Shown: positions 7,883 to 15,631 of the stretch, piece by piece | How positions within the stretch are numbered: the stretch's first letter is position 1 | Layout: each line of letters starts with the position of its first letter | Source: Candidatus Delongbacteria bacterium | Lineage (GTDB): Bacteria > Delongbacteria > UBA4055 | DNA length: 49,687 nucleotides | Assembly: GCA_027858795.1 (NCBI GenBank) | Contig: JAQICF010000144.1 | Span: forward strand, 1-49,687 | Direction: 5' to 3' | Position numbers and translations under genes: made by a program | Notes under the pieces: model-generated | Databases searched by the model: none | What the model saw: the letters and a program-made list of their open reading frames with translations, nothing else | What the model was told of the DNA's origin: nothing

Positions 7883-10411
7883 CTATTTTACTGTGAAATA
7901 AATTGTCATTCCTTCTCCCCTTCCTTCTGATTCTGCCCAGATGTTTCCTTTATGCATCTCAATAACTTTTTGGCAGAATGTAAGTCCCATTCCTGTTCCT
8001 TCTGTTTTTATATCATTGATCCTTTCACCAGGTTTAAATATTCTTTCAAGATGATCCTTATTTATCCCAATACCATCATCTTTAACAAAATACCCTTTTT
8101 CGTTCTCATAACCAATAGAAATATTCTTTGCTTTATAATTTATTGAATTTGAAATTAAATTTCTAAGAACAATTAACAACCTTTGCTTATCTCCAAACGT
8201 TTTTGGTATATTTTCTTTATCAAGAATAAATAACTCAACATTTGACTCTTGCAGACTTATCTCAAGTTCTTTTTTAACAATACTTATAACTTTAACCATA
8301 TCAACTTCTTCAAAAGGATTCTCAACAGAACTCAACCTTGAAATACTTAAAAGACTGTTGATCAATTTTCTCATACTTGAAGTATTCGATAATATTCTTT
8401 TTAAGAAATATTGCCCTTTATCATCAAGAACCTCACTATATTCCTCAAGCATCATAGAAGCAAAACCTTCCATTGATACAAGAGGCATTTGAAGGTCATG
8501 CGAAGCAACATACATCATATTCTTCAGATTATTATTAGTGTTCATTATCTCTATCTCGATCTCTTTACTTTCTGTAATATCTTGAATCACTCCCTGAATT
8601 GTTGAAGGTTGATCATTTTCTTCAATGAGTTGTGCAATACTTCTAAATATTTTGTTCCTTTTCCCATTTTCAGATTTAATATAATATTCGCTATCAAAAG
8701 AATACCCATTTCTAAGCAGTCTTAAAATATCACGGATCATTTTTTTCGGAGTTACTAATATCCCTAGAAGTTCTTTTAAAGCTATTTGATTATTATTATC
8801 TGGTTTAAGACCTGTCAAAACATAAAATTCATCAGATCCTTTCAAGATATTATTTTTAAAATCCAGTTCCCAATTTCCGATTTTACCCATTTCCTGGGCT
8901 TTTTTAAGATTATATTGATTGTTTCTCAATTCTTTTTCAACTTTTTTTATCGAAGTAATATCTATAACAGAAGCAAGTTGCTCAGATGTTTCACCAAGTA
9001 CTCTAACGGTTAAAAGAACATTTCTAAAGCTACCATCTTTCCTTTTAAGCTCAAATTCATACTCATTAGGTGCAGCGTCAGCATCTTCTTTTCTTTTGTT
9101 ATCATAGTCTAAAATTCTTTCAAGGTCATGATCTGAAATAATATCCTGCCATTTCATTTTACCATTAACTTCTTCTTCTGAAAATCCTGTTAATTCACAA
9201 AATCTACCATTACAATCAGAAATGTAATCTGTGGGAGAAACGGTACAAATTGCAGTAGTATTAACCTCGAAAAGATCTTTGAATTTTTGTGAACTTTTAT
9301 CAAGTTCTTCTGTACTTGCCCTTAATTTCTCAAGAAAAGCTAATTTAGTTTTATAAATGATCCTCTTTTTCATCAAATAAAATATTATTATTATCAAAAT
9401 AGTAAAAGTGATCAAAAGCAATCCTGCTATTCCATAAGTGTACATTGAGTTGATTATATAAGGTTTTGCCAATTCGTAATATGATAATGAATTAATTATC
9501 ATCCAGGTATTCTTATCTAACTCCAAAGGATAAAAAGCACATAATTTTTTATCCTTCTCCCATACATTATCAAGCCACCATGCATATTCAAAAATTCCCG
9601 TTCCTTTTTCACCTTTTTGTAAAATATTTATGAAGTTAGTATAATCTTCACCTTCTATATTTTTATTCGGATTTTTTGAAAGAAACCTCGCATTCTTACC
9701 TATAGCTCTCTTTGAATCATGATAAACTATCATTCCTGATTGATCCATTATAAAGCAATTCGATTTATAATCAAACATAGACGCTGGGAAAACGTAATTT
9801 TCAAGATAATTTAAGTTGATTTCTATTCTTAGAATACCAAGGAATTGATCATCCTCGAAGAATTTATTGTCAATAGCAATGATTGGGTCATTATTCTTTG
9901 AAAATAACATCTTAGAGATGGTATTTCTATTATCAGAACCATTATTATTAAGATCTATTTCATCTTCATCATCACTAACATAAACAGTTGAAGAATCACT
10001 TATTTGTGTAATTATATTACCTTCAGCATCATATAAGATAATCGAATTTATATTTTCTGAATAATTTTCAAAGAATAAAGTTAGATAATTTTCTAGATCT
10101 TCATCTTTTGTGTTTTTAATCTTCTTTTTTACCAGATCTATAAATTCTGGTTTTTCTGTCAATTTATTTAACTGAGATATTCCTTCATCAAAATGGGATT
10201 TTATATTTATTGAAATATTTTCTGAAAGAACTAATAATTCATTGAAAGCTTTCTCAACTACTTCCTCATGAAATATTTCCTGATTTTTCCAGGAAGCATA
10301 AATAATAATTCCTATTATCTCTATTGCAAATATGATTAAATACAAAAAATAATTCTTATTCGGTTTATAATTTTCATCGACTATATCATTATTCGTATTA
10401 TTTTTCTTCAT
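7883..10411 (-). CDS. Sensor histidine kinase, dCache + two PAS + HisKA + HATPase
   Basis: The 842-residue protein has TM helices at about 21-40 and 326-347. The intervening 285 residues look like a double Cache ligand-binding domain (SIILYDAEGNIITQIS; CFIMDQSGMIVYHDS, then the re-entry segment WMIINSLSYYEL). Two PAS domains follow at about 375-490 and 500-620. HisKA has His638 (YVASHDLQMPLVSMEGF). The HATPase has NLISNSINY, DDGIGI and EGTGMGLTFC, so it appears active. It should sense a small extracellular ligand, by family analogy an amino or organic acid; the ligand is not readable. I place the start at ATG 10411, with AAGG five bases upstream; the GTG two codons earlier overlaps that site. 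Repeat-filled gaps separate it from its neighbours, so it is probably its own transcription unit. Confidence 0.92.
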   Translation of the reverse strand: MKKNNTNNDIVDENYKPNKNYFLYLIIFAIEIIGIIIYASWKNQEIFHEEVVEKAFNELLVLSENISINIKSHFDEGISQLNKLTEKPEFIDLVKKKIKNTKDEDLENYLTLFFENYSENINSIILYDAEGNIITQISDSSTVYVSDDEDEIDLNNNGSDNRNTISKMLFSKNNDPIIAIDNKFFEDDQFLGILRIEINLNYLENYVFPASMFDYKSNCFIMDQSGMIVYHDSKRAIGKNARFLSKNPNKNIEGEDYTNFINILQKGEKGTGIFEYAWWLDNVWEKDKKLCAFYPLELDKNTWMIINSLSYYELAKPYIINSMYTYGIAGLLLITFTILIIIIFYLMKKRIIYKTKLAFLEKLRASTEELDKSSQKFKDLFEVNTTAICTVSPTDYISDCNGRFCELTGFSEEEVNGKMKWQDIISDHDLERILDYDNKRKEDADAAPNEYEFELKRKDGSFRNVLLTVRVLGETSEQLASVIDITSIKKVEKELRNNQYNLKKAQEMGKIGNWELDFKNNILKGSDEFYVLTGLKPDNNNQIALKELLGILVTPKKMIRDILRLLRNGYSFDSEYYIKSENGKRNKIFRSIAQLIEENDQPSTIQGVIQDITESKEIEIEIMNTNNNLKNMMYVASHDLQMPLVSMEGFASMMLEEYSEVLDDKGQYFLKRILSNTSSMRKLINSLLSISRLSSVENPFEEVDMVKVISIVKKELEISLQESNVELFILDKENIPKTFGDKQRLLIVLRNLISNSINYKAKNISIGYENEKGYFVKDDGIGINKDHLERIFKPGERINDIKTEGTGMGLTFCQKVIEMHKGNIWAESEGRGEGMTIYFTVK

Positions 10412-10442
10412 AATCACCTTCTATATTCTATATTATTTTTTT

Positions 10443-10533
10443 GTCATGCTGAACTTGTTTCAATATCTATCTTTTAATCGTTTAGACCCTGAAATACTGA
10501 AATAAATTCAGCATAAATCAAGTTCAGGGGGGC
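10443..10533. repeat. Family 1 paired repeat, inverted arrangement
   Basis: A GTCATGCTGAACTTGTTTC unit faces an AGACCCTGAAATACTGAAAT...AAGTTCAGGGG unit across a spacer of about 15 bases. The right side is a composite in which one unit has inserted into another (CCTGAAATACTGAAATAAATTC). The final GTGAC is altered to GGGCTAAC. Confidence 0.78.
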
Positions 10534-10546
10534 TAACTAATGACCT

Positions 10547-11605
10547 CTATACTTTAAATTTTATCCAGATCGTAGTTCCTTTGCCTTTCCCTTCTGATTC
10601 TGCCCATATTTCACCGTGATGAAGCTCAACAACCTTTTTACAAAATGATAAACCCATTCCCACACCTTCTATTTTTACAGTTTGTAATCTTGAACCGGGT
10701 TTGAAGATATTTTCTAATTGCTCAGGTTCTATACCAACACCATCATCTTTTACATAAAAAGCTTTCTTTGATTCATCAAATCCTATCTCAATATTTTTTC
10801 CACCATATTTGATGGCATTAGATATTATATTTCTTGATAAAACTCCAATTCTGATCTTATCTCCAAATATATTAGGAATATCGTTTCTCACAATATTTAC
10901 ATTCTTTTCAGCGATATTTATATCTAAGGTATTTATGATACTATCAAAGACTTCATTGCATTGAATCTCCGAGAACTCATTTTTTACTGTATTCAATCTG
11001 GAAACATCCAATAATGATTTAATAAGATCCTGCATTTTCCTTGAATTAGCTTCAATTCGCTTTATCGGATAAAGTTCTTCCTCAGATAATTTATCCGAAA
11101 CACTGTCTATGAACATAGTAGCAAATCCTGACATTGATACAAGTGGTGATTGAAGGTCATGTGAAGCAATATACATAAAATCTTTCAGGTCTGCATTTAA
11201 CCTTTGTAATTCCTGTTTTGATCTTCTCAATTCAATATTAGAACTTATCCTAAGCATAAGTTCTTTTACATTGAAAGGTTTTGTTATAAAATCCTGTCCC
11301 CCTGCTTCAAAACCCTTTACAATAATATCTTCATCTTTATGAGCACTGAGAAATATTATTGGTACATCAGTAAATCTTGGATTGGATTTCACCTGTTTGC
11401 ATACTTCATAACCATCAATAACAGGCATAGATATATCTAAAAGTATTAATTCAATATTATTGTTTTCGAGCGTTTCAATAGTTTTACGCCCGTCTTCCAA
11501 ACTAATAACCTTAACATTATTATTCTTAAGTATCTCACAAATCAACATTCTATTTATCTGCTCATCCTCAACTACTAATATCGTTTCATTTATATCTTTC
11601 AACAT
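10547..11605 (-). CDS. Cytosolic hybrid kinase, receiver + HisKA + HATPase
   Basis: The 352-residue protein begins with a receiver (VVEDE, Asp57 in LLDISMP, Lys109 in FITKPFN), then a short coiled coil, HisKA with His149 (YIASHDLQSPLVSMSGF), and a HATPase domain (NIISNAIKYG; DDGVGIEPEQ; EGVGMGLSFCKK). There is no membrane segment. An N-terminal receiver suggests that phosphorylation by another kinase gates this one, giving a relay or integration point. Its kinase core is almost the same as that of the dCache kinase at 27746-29500 (shared SDKL.EEEL.PIKRIEAN and KPGSRLQ), so the two differ mainly in the input module. The start ATG follows AAAGGGGAG. The CheY-like protein encoded upstream on the same strand is a likely partner. 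Confidence 0.93.
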   Translation of the reverse strand: MLKDINETILVVEDEQINRMLICEILKNNNVKVISLEDGRKTIETLENNNIELILLDISMPVIDGYEVCKQVKSNPRFTDVPIIFLSAHKDEDIIVKGFEAGGQDFITKPFNVKELMLRISSNIELRRSKQELQRLNADLKDFMYIASHDLQSPLVSMSGFATMFIDSVSDKLSEEELYPIKRIEANSRKMQDLIKSLLDVSRLNTVKNEFSEIQCNEVFDSIINTLDINIAEKNVNIVRNDIPNIFGDKIRIGVLSRNIISNAIKYGGKNIEIGFDESKKAFYVKDDGVGIEPEQLENIFKPGSRLQTVKIEGVGMGLSFCKKVVELHHGEIWAESEGKGKGTTIWIKFKV

Positions 11606-11628
11606 TTAAATTCTCCCCTTTATTGTTC

Positions 11629-11648
11629 GGGCGTTATGAATAACGCCC
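11629..11648. repeat. Family 2 hairpin (GGGCGTTAT...ATAACGCCC)
   Basis: Perfect nine-base arms at 11629-11637 and 11640-11648 with a two-base loop, followed by CCTAC. It lies upstream of the REC-kinase gene. Confidence 0.65.
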
Positions 11649-11691
11649 CTACTTCGCGTTTCGTTTATCTGTTACTATGAACTTATTTTAA

Positions 11692-11755
11692 GTCATCCTG
11701 AATTTATTTCAGGATCTATCTTTAATTCTTTTTAGGTCGGAGGTAAACCCCGACC
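11692..11755. repeat. Family 1 unit followed by a family 2 hairpin
   Basis: GTCATCCTGAATTTATTTC, then AGGATCTATC, runs into a hairpin GGTCGG (11735-11740) ... CCGACC (11750-11755) followed by CTAC. Here a family 2 hairpin replaces the usual opposite family 1 half. Confidence 0.65.
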
Positions 11756-11769
11756 CTACTGTTTTTGTT

Positions 11770-11806
11770 GAACATTGGACATTCCGTGTTGGATATTGGA
11801 AATTCC
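11770..11806. repeat. Short ATTGGACATT-type repeat
   Basis: AACATTGGACATTCCGTG, then TTGGATATTGGAAATTCC: two related half-units in a gene-free stretch next to other repeats. Similar readable repeats occur in FCB-group genomes; I infer a repeat here rather than a gene. Confidence 0.4.
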
Positions 11807-11811
11807 TTACT

Positions 11812-12234
11812 TTAAGCTCCATTCATAATTGAATCTGCTATAGATTTAAACTTTAATATATTCATTGGCTTAACCATATATGCACTTACTCCCAATTTAG
11901 AAGTAACATCAATATCCTCTTGATAAACTGAGGTAGTAAGAACAATTACAGGAACATCTTTCGCCAATTCACTTTCCCTAATTAGCCTCAATACATCCAG
12001 CCCGTCTAATTTGGGCAATCTAAGATCTAATAGTATTAAATTGGGTAATTCAGGATTAATTTCATTGTTATAACTATCTGTTATCTTTCTTATCTGAAGA
12101 TATTTTAGGGCATCTTCACCTGTTTCAACATGAGCAACAGAGGCAACATAATCAATATTCTTCAAACTGAATTTTGTGATCATTGCATGATCCATATTAT
12201 CCTCAACCAGCAAAATTTTTAATTTTTCTTTCAT
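11812..12234 (-). CDS. Single-domain response regulator (Rcp1/CheY-like)
   Basis: The 140-residue protein is only a receiver: LLVEDNMDHAMIT at the start, Asp70 in ILLDLRLPKLDG, Thr-rich VIVLTTSVYQ and Lys122 in MVKPMN. The longer loop before the Asp (about 55-64) and the DH after EDN are typical of the Rcp1-type branch that pairs with phytochrome-like or hybrid kinases. With no output domain it would carry phosphate between kinases or act by binding a partner. The start ATG follows AAAGGA. It is 206 bp upstream of the REC-HisKA kinase on the same strand, the likeliest partner. Related single-domain regulators at 27266 and 29939 are somewhat more diverged. Confidence 0.93.
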   Translation of the reverse strand: MKEKLKILLVEDNMDHAMITKFSLKNIDYVASVAHVETGEDALKYLQIRKITDSYNNEINPELPNLILLDLRLPKLDGLDVLRLIRESELAKDVPVIVLTTSVYQEDIDVTSKLGVSAYMVKPMNILKFKSIADSIMNGA

Positions 12235-12258
12235 ATTTTTTTCCTTTCATTTTTTATT

Positions 12259-12353
12259 GTCATGCTGAACTTGTTTTAGTATCTATTTTTCAACTCTTCC
12301 TAGACCCTGAAATACTGAAATAAATTCAGCATAAATCAAGTTCAGGGTGACGA
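12259..12353. repeat. Family 1 paired repeat, inverted arrangement
   Basis: GTCATGCTGAACTTGTTTT faces AGACCCTGAAATACTGAAAT...AAGTTCAGGGTGACGA, the same composite as at 5870-5930 and 10480-10533. It fills the gap between two minus-strand genes. Confidence 0.82.
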
Positions 12354-12359
12354 AAATTA

Positions 12360-14273
12360 TTATGATCTTATTGAAAATTCGTTATTTTCTTTAGTTACCA
12401 ACTCTCCATTTTCAATAAATTCATCTATTATAATTTGATATTCAAGTAAATATACTAGGTATAGTTTATTGCCTACAAACACATAATCACCTTCTCCATA
12501 GGGACCATACACCTGCTCATTTATGTTAAAGTAAATACTTTCATCAATGATATACTTAAAAACTATAATTTTACCATCCGGACTAAATGAAGGGGATACA
12601 GCGAAATCATAAGGGCCATATGTTTTCTCAGTCACTTGAACATAATATTTTTCATTCTTATAGTGAATGAATCCATACTTTTTGTTATCATTATTAAACA
12701 TTGGATAGAATATCGTATTAAATCTATTCAACGAATAATATTTTTCATTTTCTATTTGAAGGTGCTCCAAACCTTTTTGTTCTTCCATGAATCTAAATGA
12801 AAAAAGATCATTTCTATTTAGGAAATGTGGATTTGTTATCGAATAATACGGACCGTATGTATTACCATCGTAATAAACACTGGTTTCATTATTGTACATA
12901 TAAATTATAGCCTTCTTTCCGGTTAAATTTTTTTGATAGCTAAGTATTTCCCAATATTCATCAACAATTTCACCATCAATAGAAGTAAAAACTTGATCTT
13001 TTTTAAACATATTAGCTATACTTTTATGAGTTTTAACAAAGTTATATGAAAACCCCTCTCCGTTATTACTTACTAACAAATTAAAGGCATTATCATATAA
13101 TCCAAAAACTTTAGAGCCGATCCTTACATAATATTTACTGTTTTTGTAATAAATAAATCCAAAATAATCTAACTCATTTCCTATTGATACTTCCGTGATC
13201 TGCTCATAAGGTCCATATATATTATCATTTATGTTTAAAAATTCGGAGTTGTCTTTTTCAAAGACAAAACAAATATTCTCTCCATTTGGACTTATCTTTT
13301 GACTTTTCGTCAAATTAAATGGTCCATATTTCTTATTGTTTTTTATTACAAAGTGAAAACCACCTTTTACGTACGTAAACATGAATGATTTCTCTGAGAT
13401 ATCATGCTTGACAAACTCAACATCCTTATAAACACCAATATTCCTTAGGATAACTAAGTATTCCTCAAATCCATCTCTTACATAATTTACATAGATAAAA
13501 TCTTTCTTCACAGAAAAATACGGTGATCCTATCGACTCATAAGGGCCGAATGCTTTATCATTGAATTGTATGTAATTACCAACTTCAGTGCTAAATTTAA
13601 ATGAAGACATTTTAAAATCAGTGTTATAATTCAGCTCTTCAGTTTTTAAATAAGGTCCAAGTATCTTACCATTAATATTAGCATACATATTTGCATCTTT
13701 TTTATAGTGAAATCCAAAGAAATCATGTTCAAAATCAATTATAAGATTATCTAAGTTATCATACTCTCCGTGAACAGAAGTATTGTATCTAAAAAAATGT
13801 TTACCTCCCTCAATATAATGGATCGCGTAGAACTTGCCATCCTCTGACATTTTTACATACCTTACTTTATCAAAACCTCCGAACTTTTGTTTGTTTATAT
13901 TCACAAATGTTTTAAAATAATCACGATAATTCAGATAGAAAGTTGAATTATTATTCAGCTGAAATGAATGAATTTTTCCAAAAGGACCAAATTCCTTGCC
14001 ATTGATTATCAAGTATTCTTTATTATCATCTTTTATGATACCAATAACTTTTTTAAACGATGCATTATTAAATGAATATAACCTTCCATTTGGAGTAAAG
14101 GAGACATTTTCTACTACTGTATAACCACCAAAAACATCATTTTTTACTTGAGCAAAATATCGACCATTCTTTTTATAAACAAATACAAAATTATTTCCCT
14201 TAGGAGATATATAAAAAGTGCCCTCATCAAATTTTTCTTCAGAAGAATATTCACATATTCTATTTATTTTCAT
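12360..14273 (-). CDS. Repeat protein with about 15 GPY blades, probable beta-propeller
   Basis: I do not recognise a named family. The 637-residue protein is built throughout from units of about 42 residues: F/Y-G-P-Y/F, then about 10 residues, F-S-x-D/N-G, a strand ending F-x-Y, and a strand YY/YF-x-I/V-N. Clear copies include FGPFGKIHSF, FGPYESIGSPYFS, YGPFNLTKSQKIS, YGPYEQITEVSIG, YGPYYSITNPHFL and YGPYDFAVSPSFSPDG; I count about 15. The pattern fits four-stranded blades, so two stacked propellers or one very large one are possible. There is no signal peptide or TM helix, so it is probably cytosolic. It sits among kinase and receiver genes on the same strand, so a scaffolding or sensing role in signalling is plausible but only inferred. 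TolB- and WG-repeat proteins are alternatives. Confidence 0.75.
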   Translation of the reverse strand: MKINRICEYSSEEKFDEGTFYISPKGNNFVFVYKKNGRYFAQVKNDVFGGYTVVENVSFTPNGRLYSFNNASFKKVIGIIKDDNKEYLIINGKEFGPFGKIHSFQLNNNSTFYLNYRDYFKTFVNINKQKFGGFDKVRYVKMSEDGKFYAIHYIEGGKHFFRYNTSVHGEYDNLDNLIIDFEHDFFGFHYKKDANMYANINGKILGPYLKTEELNYNTDFKMSSFKFSTEVGNYIQFNDKAFGPYESIGSPYFSVKKDFIYVNYVRDGFEEYLVILRNIGVYKDVEFVKHDISEKSFMFTYVKGGFHFVIKNNKKYGPFNLTKSQKISPNGENICFVFEKDNSEFLNINDNIYGPYEQITEVSIGNELDYFGFIYYKNSKYYVRIGSKVFGLYDNAFNLLVSNNGEGFSYNFVKTHKSIANMFKKDQVFTSIDGEIVDEYWEILSYQKNLTGKKAIIYMYNNETSVYYDGNTYGPYYSITNPHFLNRNDLFSFRFMEEQKGLEHLQIENEKYYSLNRFNTIFYPMFNNDNKKYGFIHYKNEKYYVQVTEKTYGPYDFAVSPSFSPDGKIIVFKYIIDESIYFNINEQVYGPYGEGDYVFVGNKLYLVYLLEYQIIIDEFIENGELVTKENNEFSIRS

Positions 14274-14309
14274 TTCTTATCTTCTCTTCTGTTTCGTTTC
14301 TTCTGTTTA

Positions 14310-14380
14310 GTCATGCTGAATTTATTTCAGTATCTATCTTTTAATCCGTTCTTAGACCCTGAAATAAATTCAGGGTGACG
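14310..14380. repeat. Family 1 paired repeat, inverted arrangement
   Basis: GTCATGCTGAATTTATTTC, then AGTATCTATC, faces AGACCCTGAAATAAATTCAG, then GGTGACGAT. The spacer is about 20 bases. Confidence 0.82.
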
Positions 14381-14409
14381 ATCTTGATTTCATTCTTTTC
14401 CATTTTTGT

Positions 14410-14429
14410 GGAACGCATTACTGCGTTCC
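14410..14429. repeat. Family 2 hairpin (GGAACGCA...TGCGTTCC)
   Basis: Perfect eight-base arms with a four-base loop, followed by CTACGAAC. It lies just downstream (in minus-strand sense) of the stop of the pseudo-kinase gene. Confidence 0.65.
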
Positions 14430-14445
14430 CTACGAACAAGTAATC

Positions 14446-15606
14446 TTAATCCACTGGTATTTTGATTGTAAATTCACTTCCTTGACCAAATTTACTTTCT
14501 ACTGAGATTTCCCCATTATGAGCTTCTACAATTTTTCTAACAATTGGCAAACTTACACCTGATTTCTTTTCTCTTTCAGATTTATAATCAAAAAGTACTT
14601 TGATCTCATCTTCTGTCATGCCAATTCCACGATCTTTGATCTTAAAAACAATTTTAGAATCTTGATAATGTAAATGGAATTCAACATCTGAATTTTCGGA
14701 TGAAAATTTTATCGCATTTTCCAGCAAACTAAAAATAGCGATCCTAAATTTAGTTTTATCAATATAGATTTTAATTGGAAGAATATTATCATGAAAAAAT
14801 AATAAATTCACTGTTTTCTTGACATACCATTCTTTTACATCTTTAAAACATTCGTTTACATATTCAAGTAAGTTCACTTTCGAATAATTTAATTTCAAAT
14901 CACCCGAAGTAATATCTGTCACATTTATAAGTTTTGTAAATATATCAAGCATATTTTTTGATGTATTTACCATCTTCTCTAATATTTTTATCTTATCACT
15001 ATCGGTTTCGGGATCCATCTTGTTTATCAAAATATTTGAATTACTTAAGACAATCTGGGCTGAATTTTTAAAGTCATTCATAGCGATTTCCATAAATTGA
15101 CTTTTTGTATTATTCAATTCCTCAAGTTCTGCTTTCTGATCCGTTACAATAGAATACAGATTTTTTAGTTCATTGTTTGCTTCTTCTATCTTTTCAGCTT
15201 TTTCTATCACCACGTCTTTCAAATTTTTCAATTTTAATACATTCTCGATCCTTAATACAAATTCATCAGGAATAACTGGTTTATTTACAAATTCTATAAT
15301 TCCTGAGCGTAAAGCATCTTTTCTCATCTCTTCATCTACATATCCGGTCAGCATTATTGTAGGAATATCCTTTGTATCTTCTCTCTCTTGTAATTTTTGC
15401 AATAATTCTATTCCACTCATCCCAGGCATCTTTCCATCACTGACAACAAGATCAAATTTATGTTGGTCAACCATTTTCAATGCTTCATCTCCGCTATTTG
15501 CAAAAAACAATTCCCAATCACTTCTCTGAGTATGAAAGATCCTTTTGATGCCATTCAAAACAGGTTGCTCGTCATCAACGAATAATATCTTTGCATTTTT
15601 TTCCAT
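14446..15606 (-). CDS. Receiver + histidine pseudo-kinase lacking the acceptor His
   Basis: The 386-residue protein starts with a full receiver (FVDDE, Asp57 in VVSDGKMP, Lys109 in FVNKPVIP). A coiled coil of about 40 residues leads to a HisKA-like helix. There the usual F-x-x-x-x-S-H-E-L-R-T-P reads FMEIAMNDFKNSAQ, so the acceptor His is Asn177 and the Pro is Ser182. The ATPase domain keeps its N box (Asn297 in LLENAIKF) and G1 (DRGIGM, 325-330), but G2 is SGVSLPIV instead of GTGLGLAI. It may still bind ATP but cannot autophosphorylate in the usual way. A receiver-controlled allosteric partner of a true kinase is a reasonable guess. It is the last gene of a three-gene run with the two hybrid kinases upstream (25-bp gap). 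Confidence 0.88.
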   Translation of the reverse strand: MEKNAKILFVDDEQPVLNGIKRIFHTQRSDWELFFANSGDEALKMVDQHKFDLVVSDGKMPGMSGIELLQKLQEREDTKDIPTIMLTGYVDEEMRKDALRSGIIEFVNKPVIPDEFVLRIENVLKLKNLKDVVIEKAEKIEEANNELKNLYSIVTDQKAELEELNNTKSQFMEIAMNDFKNSAQIVLSNSNILINKMDPETDSDKIKILEKMVNTSKNMLDIFTKLINVTDITSGDLKLNYSKVNLLEYVNECFKDVKEWYVKKTVNLLFFHDNILPIKIYIDKTKFRIAIFSLLENAIKFSSENSDVEFHLHYQDSKIVFKIKDRGIGMTEDEIKVLFDYKSEREKKSGVSLPIVRKIVEAHNGEISVESKFGQGSEFTIKIPVD

Positions 15607-15631
15607 CTTTTTACCTCTATCCTATATGTTT

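Noticed and set aside
8919..9107. Small plus-strand frames inside the dCache kinase gene
   Set aside because: They are antisense shadows of a well-supported long coding region with no ribosome-binding site.
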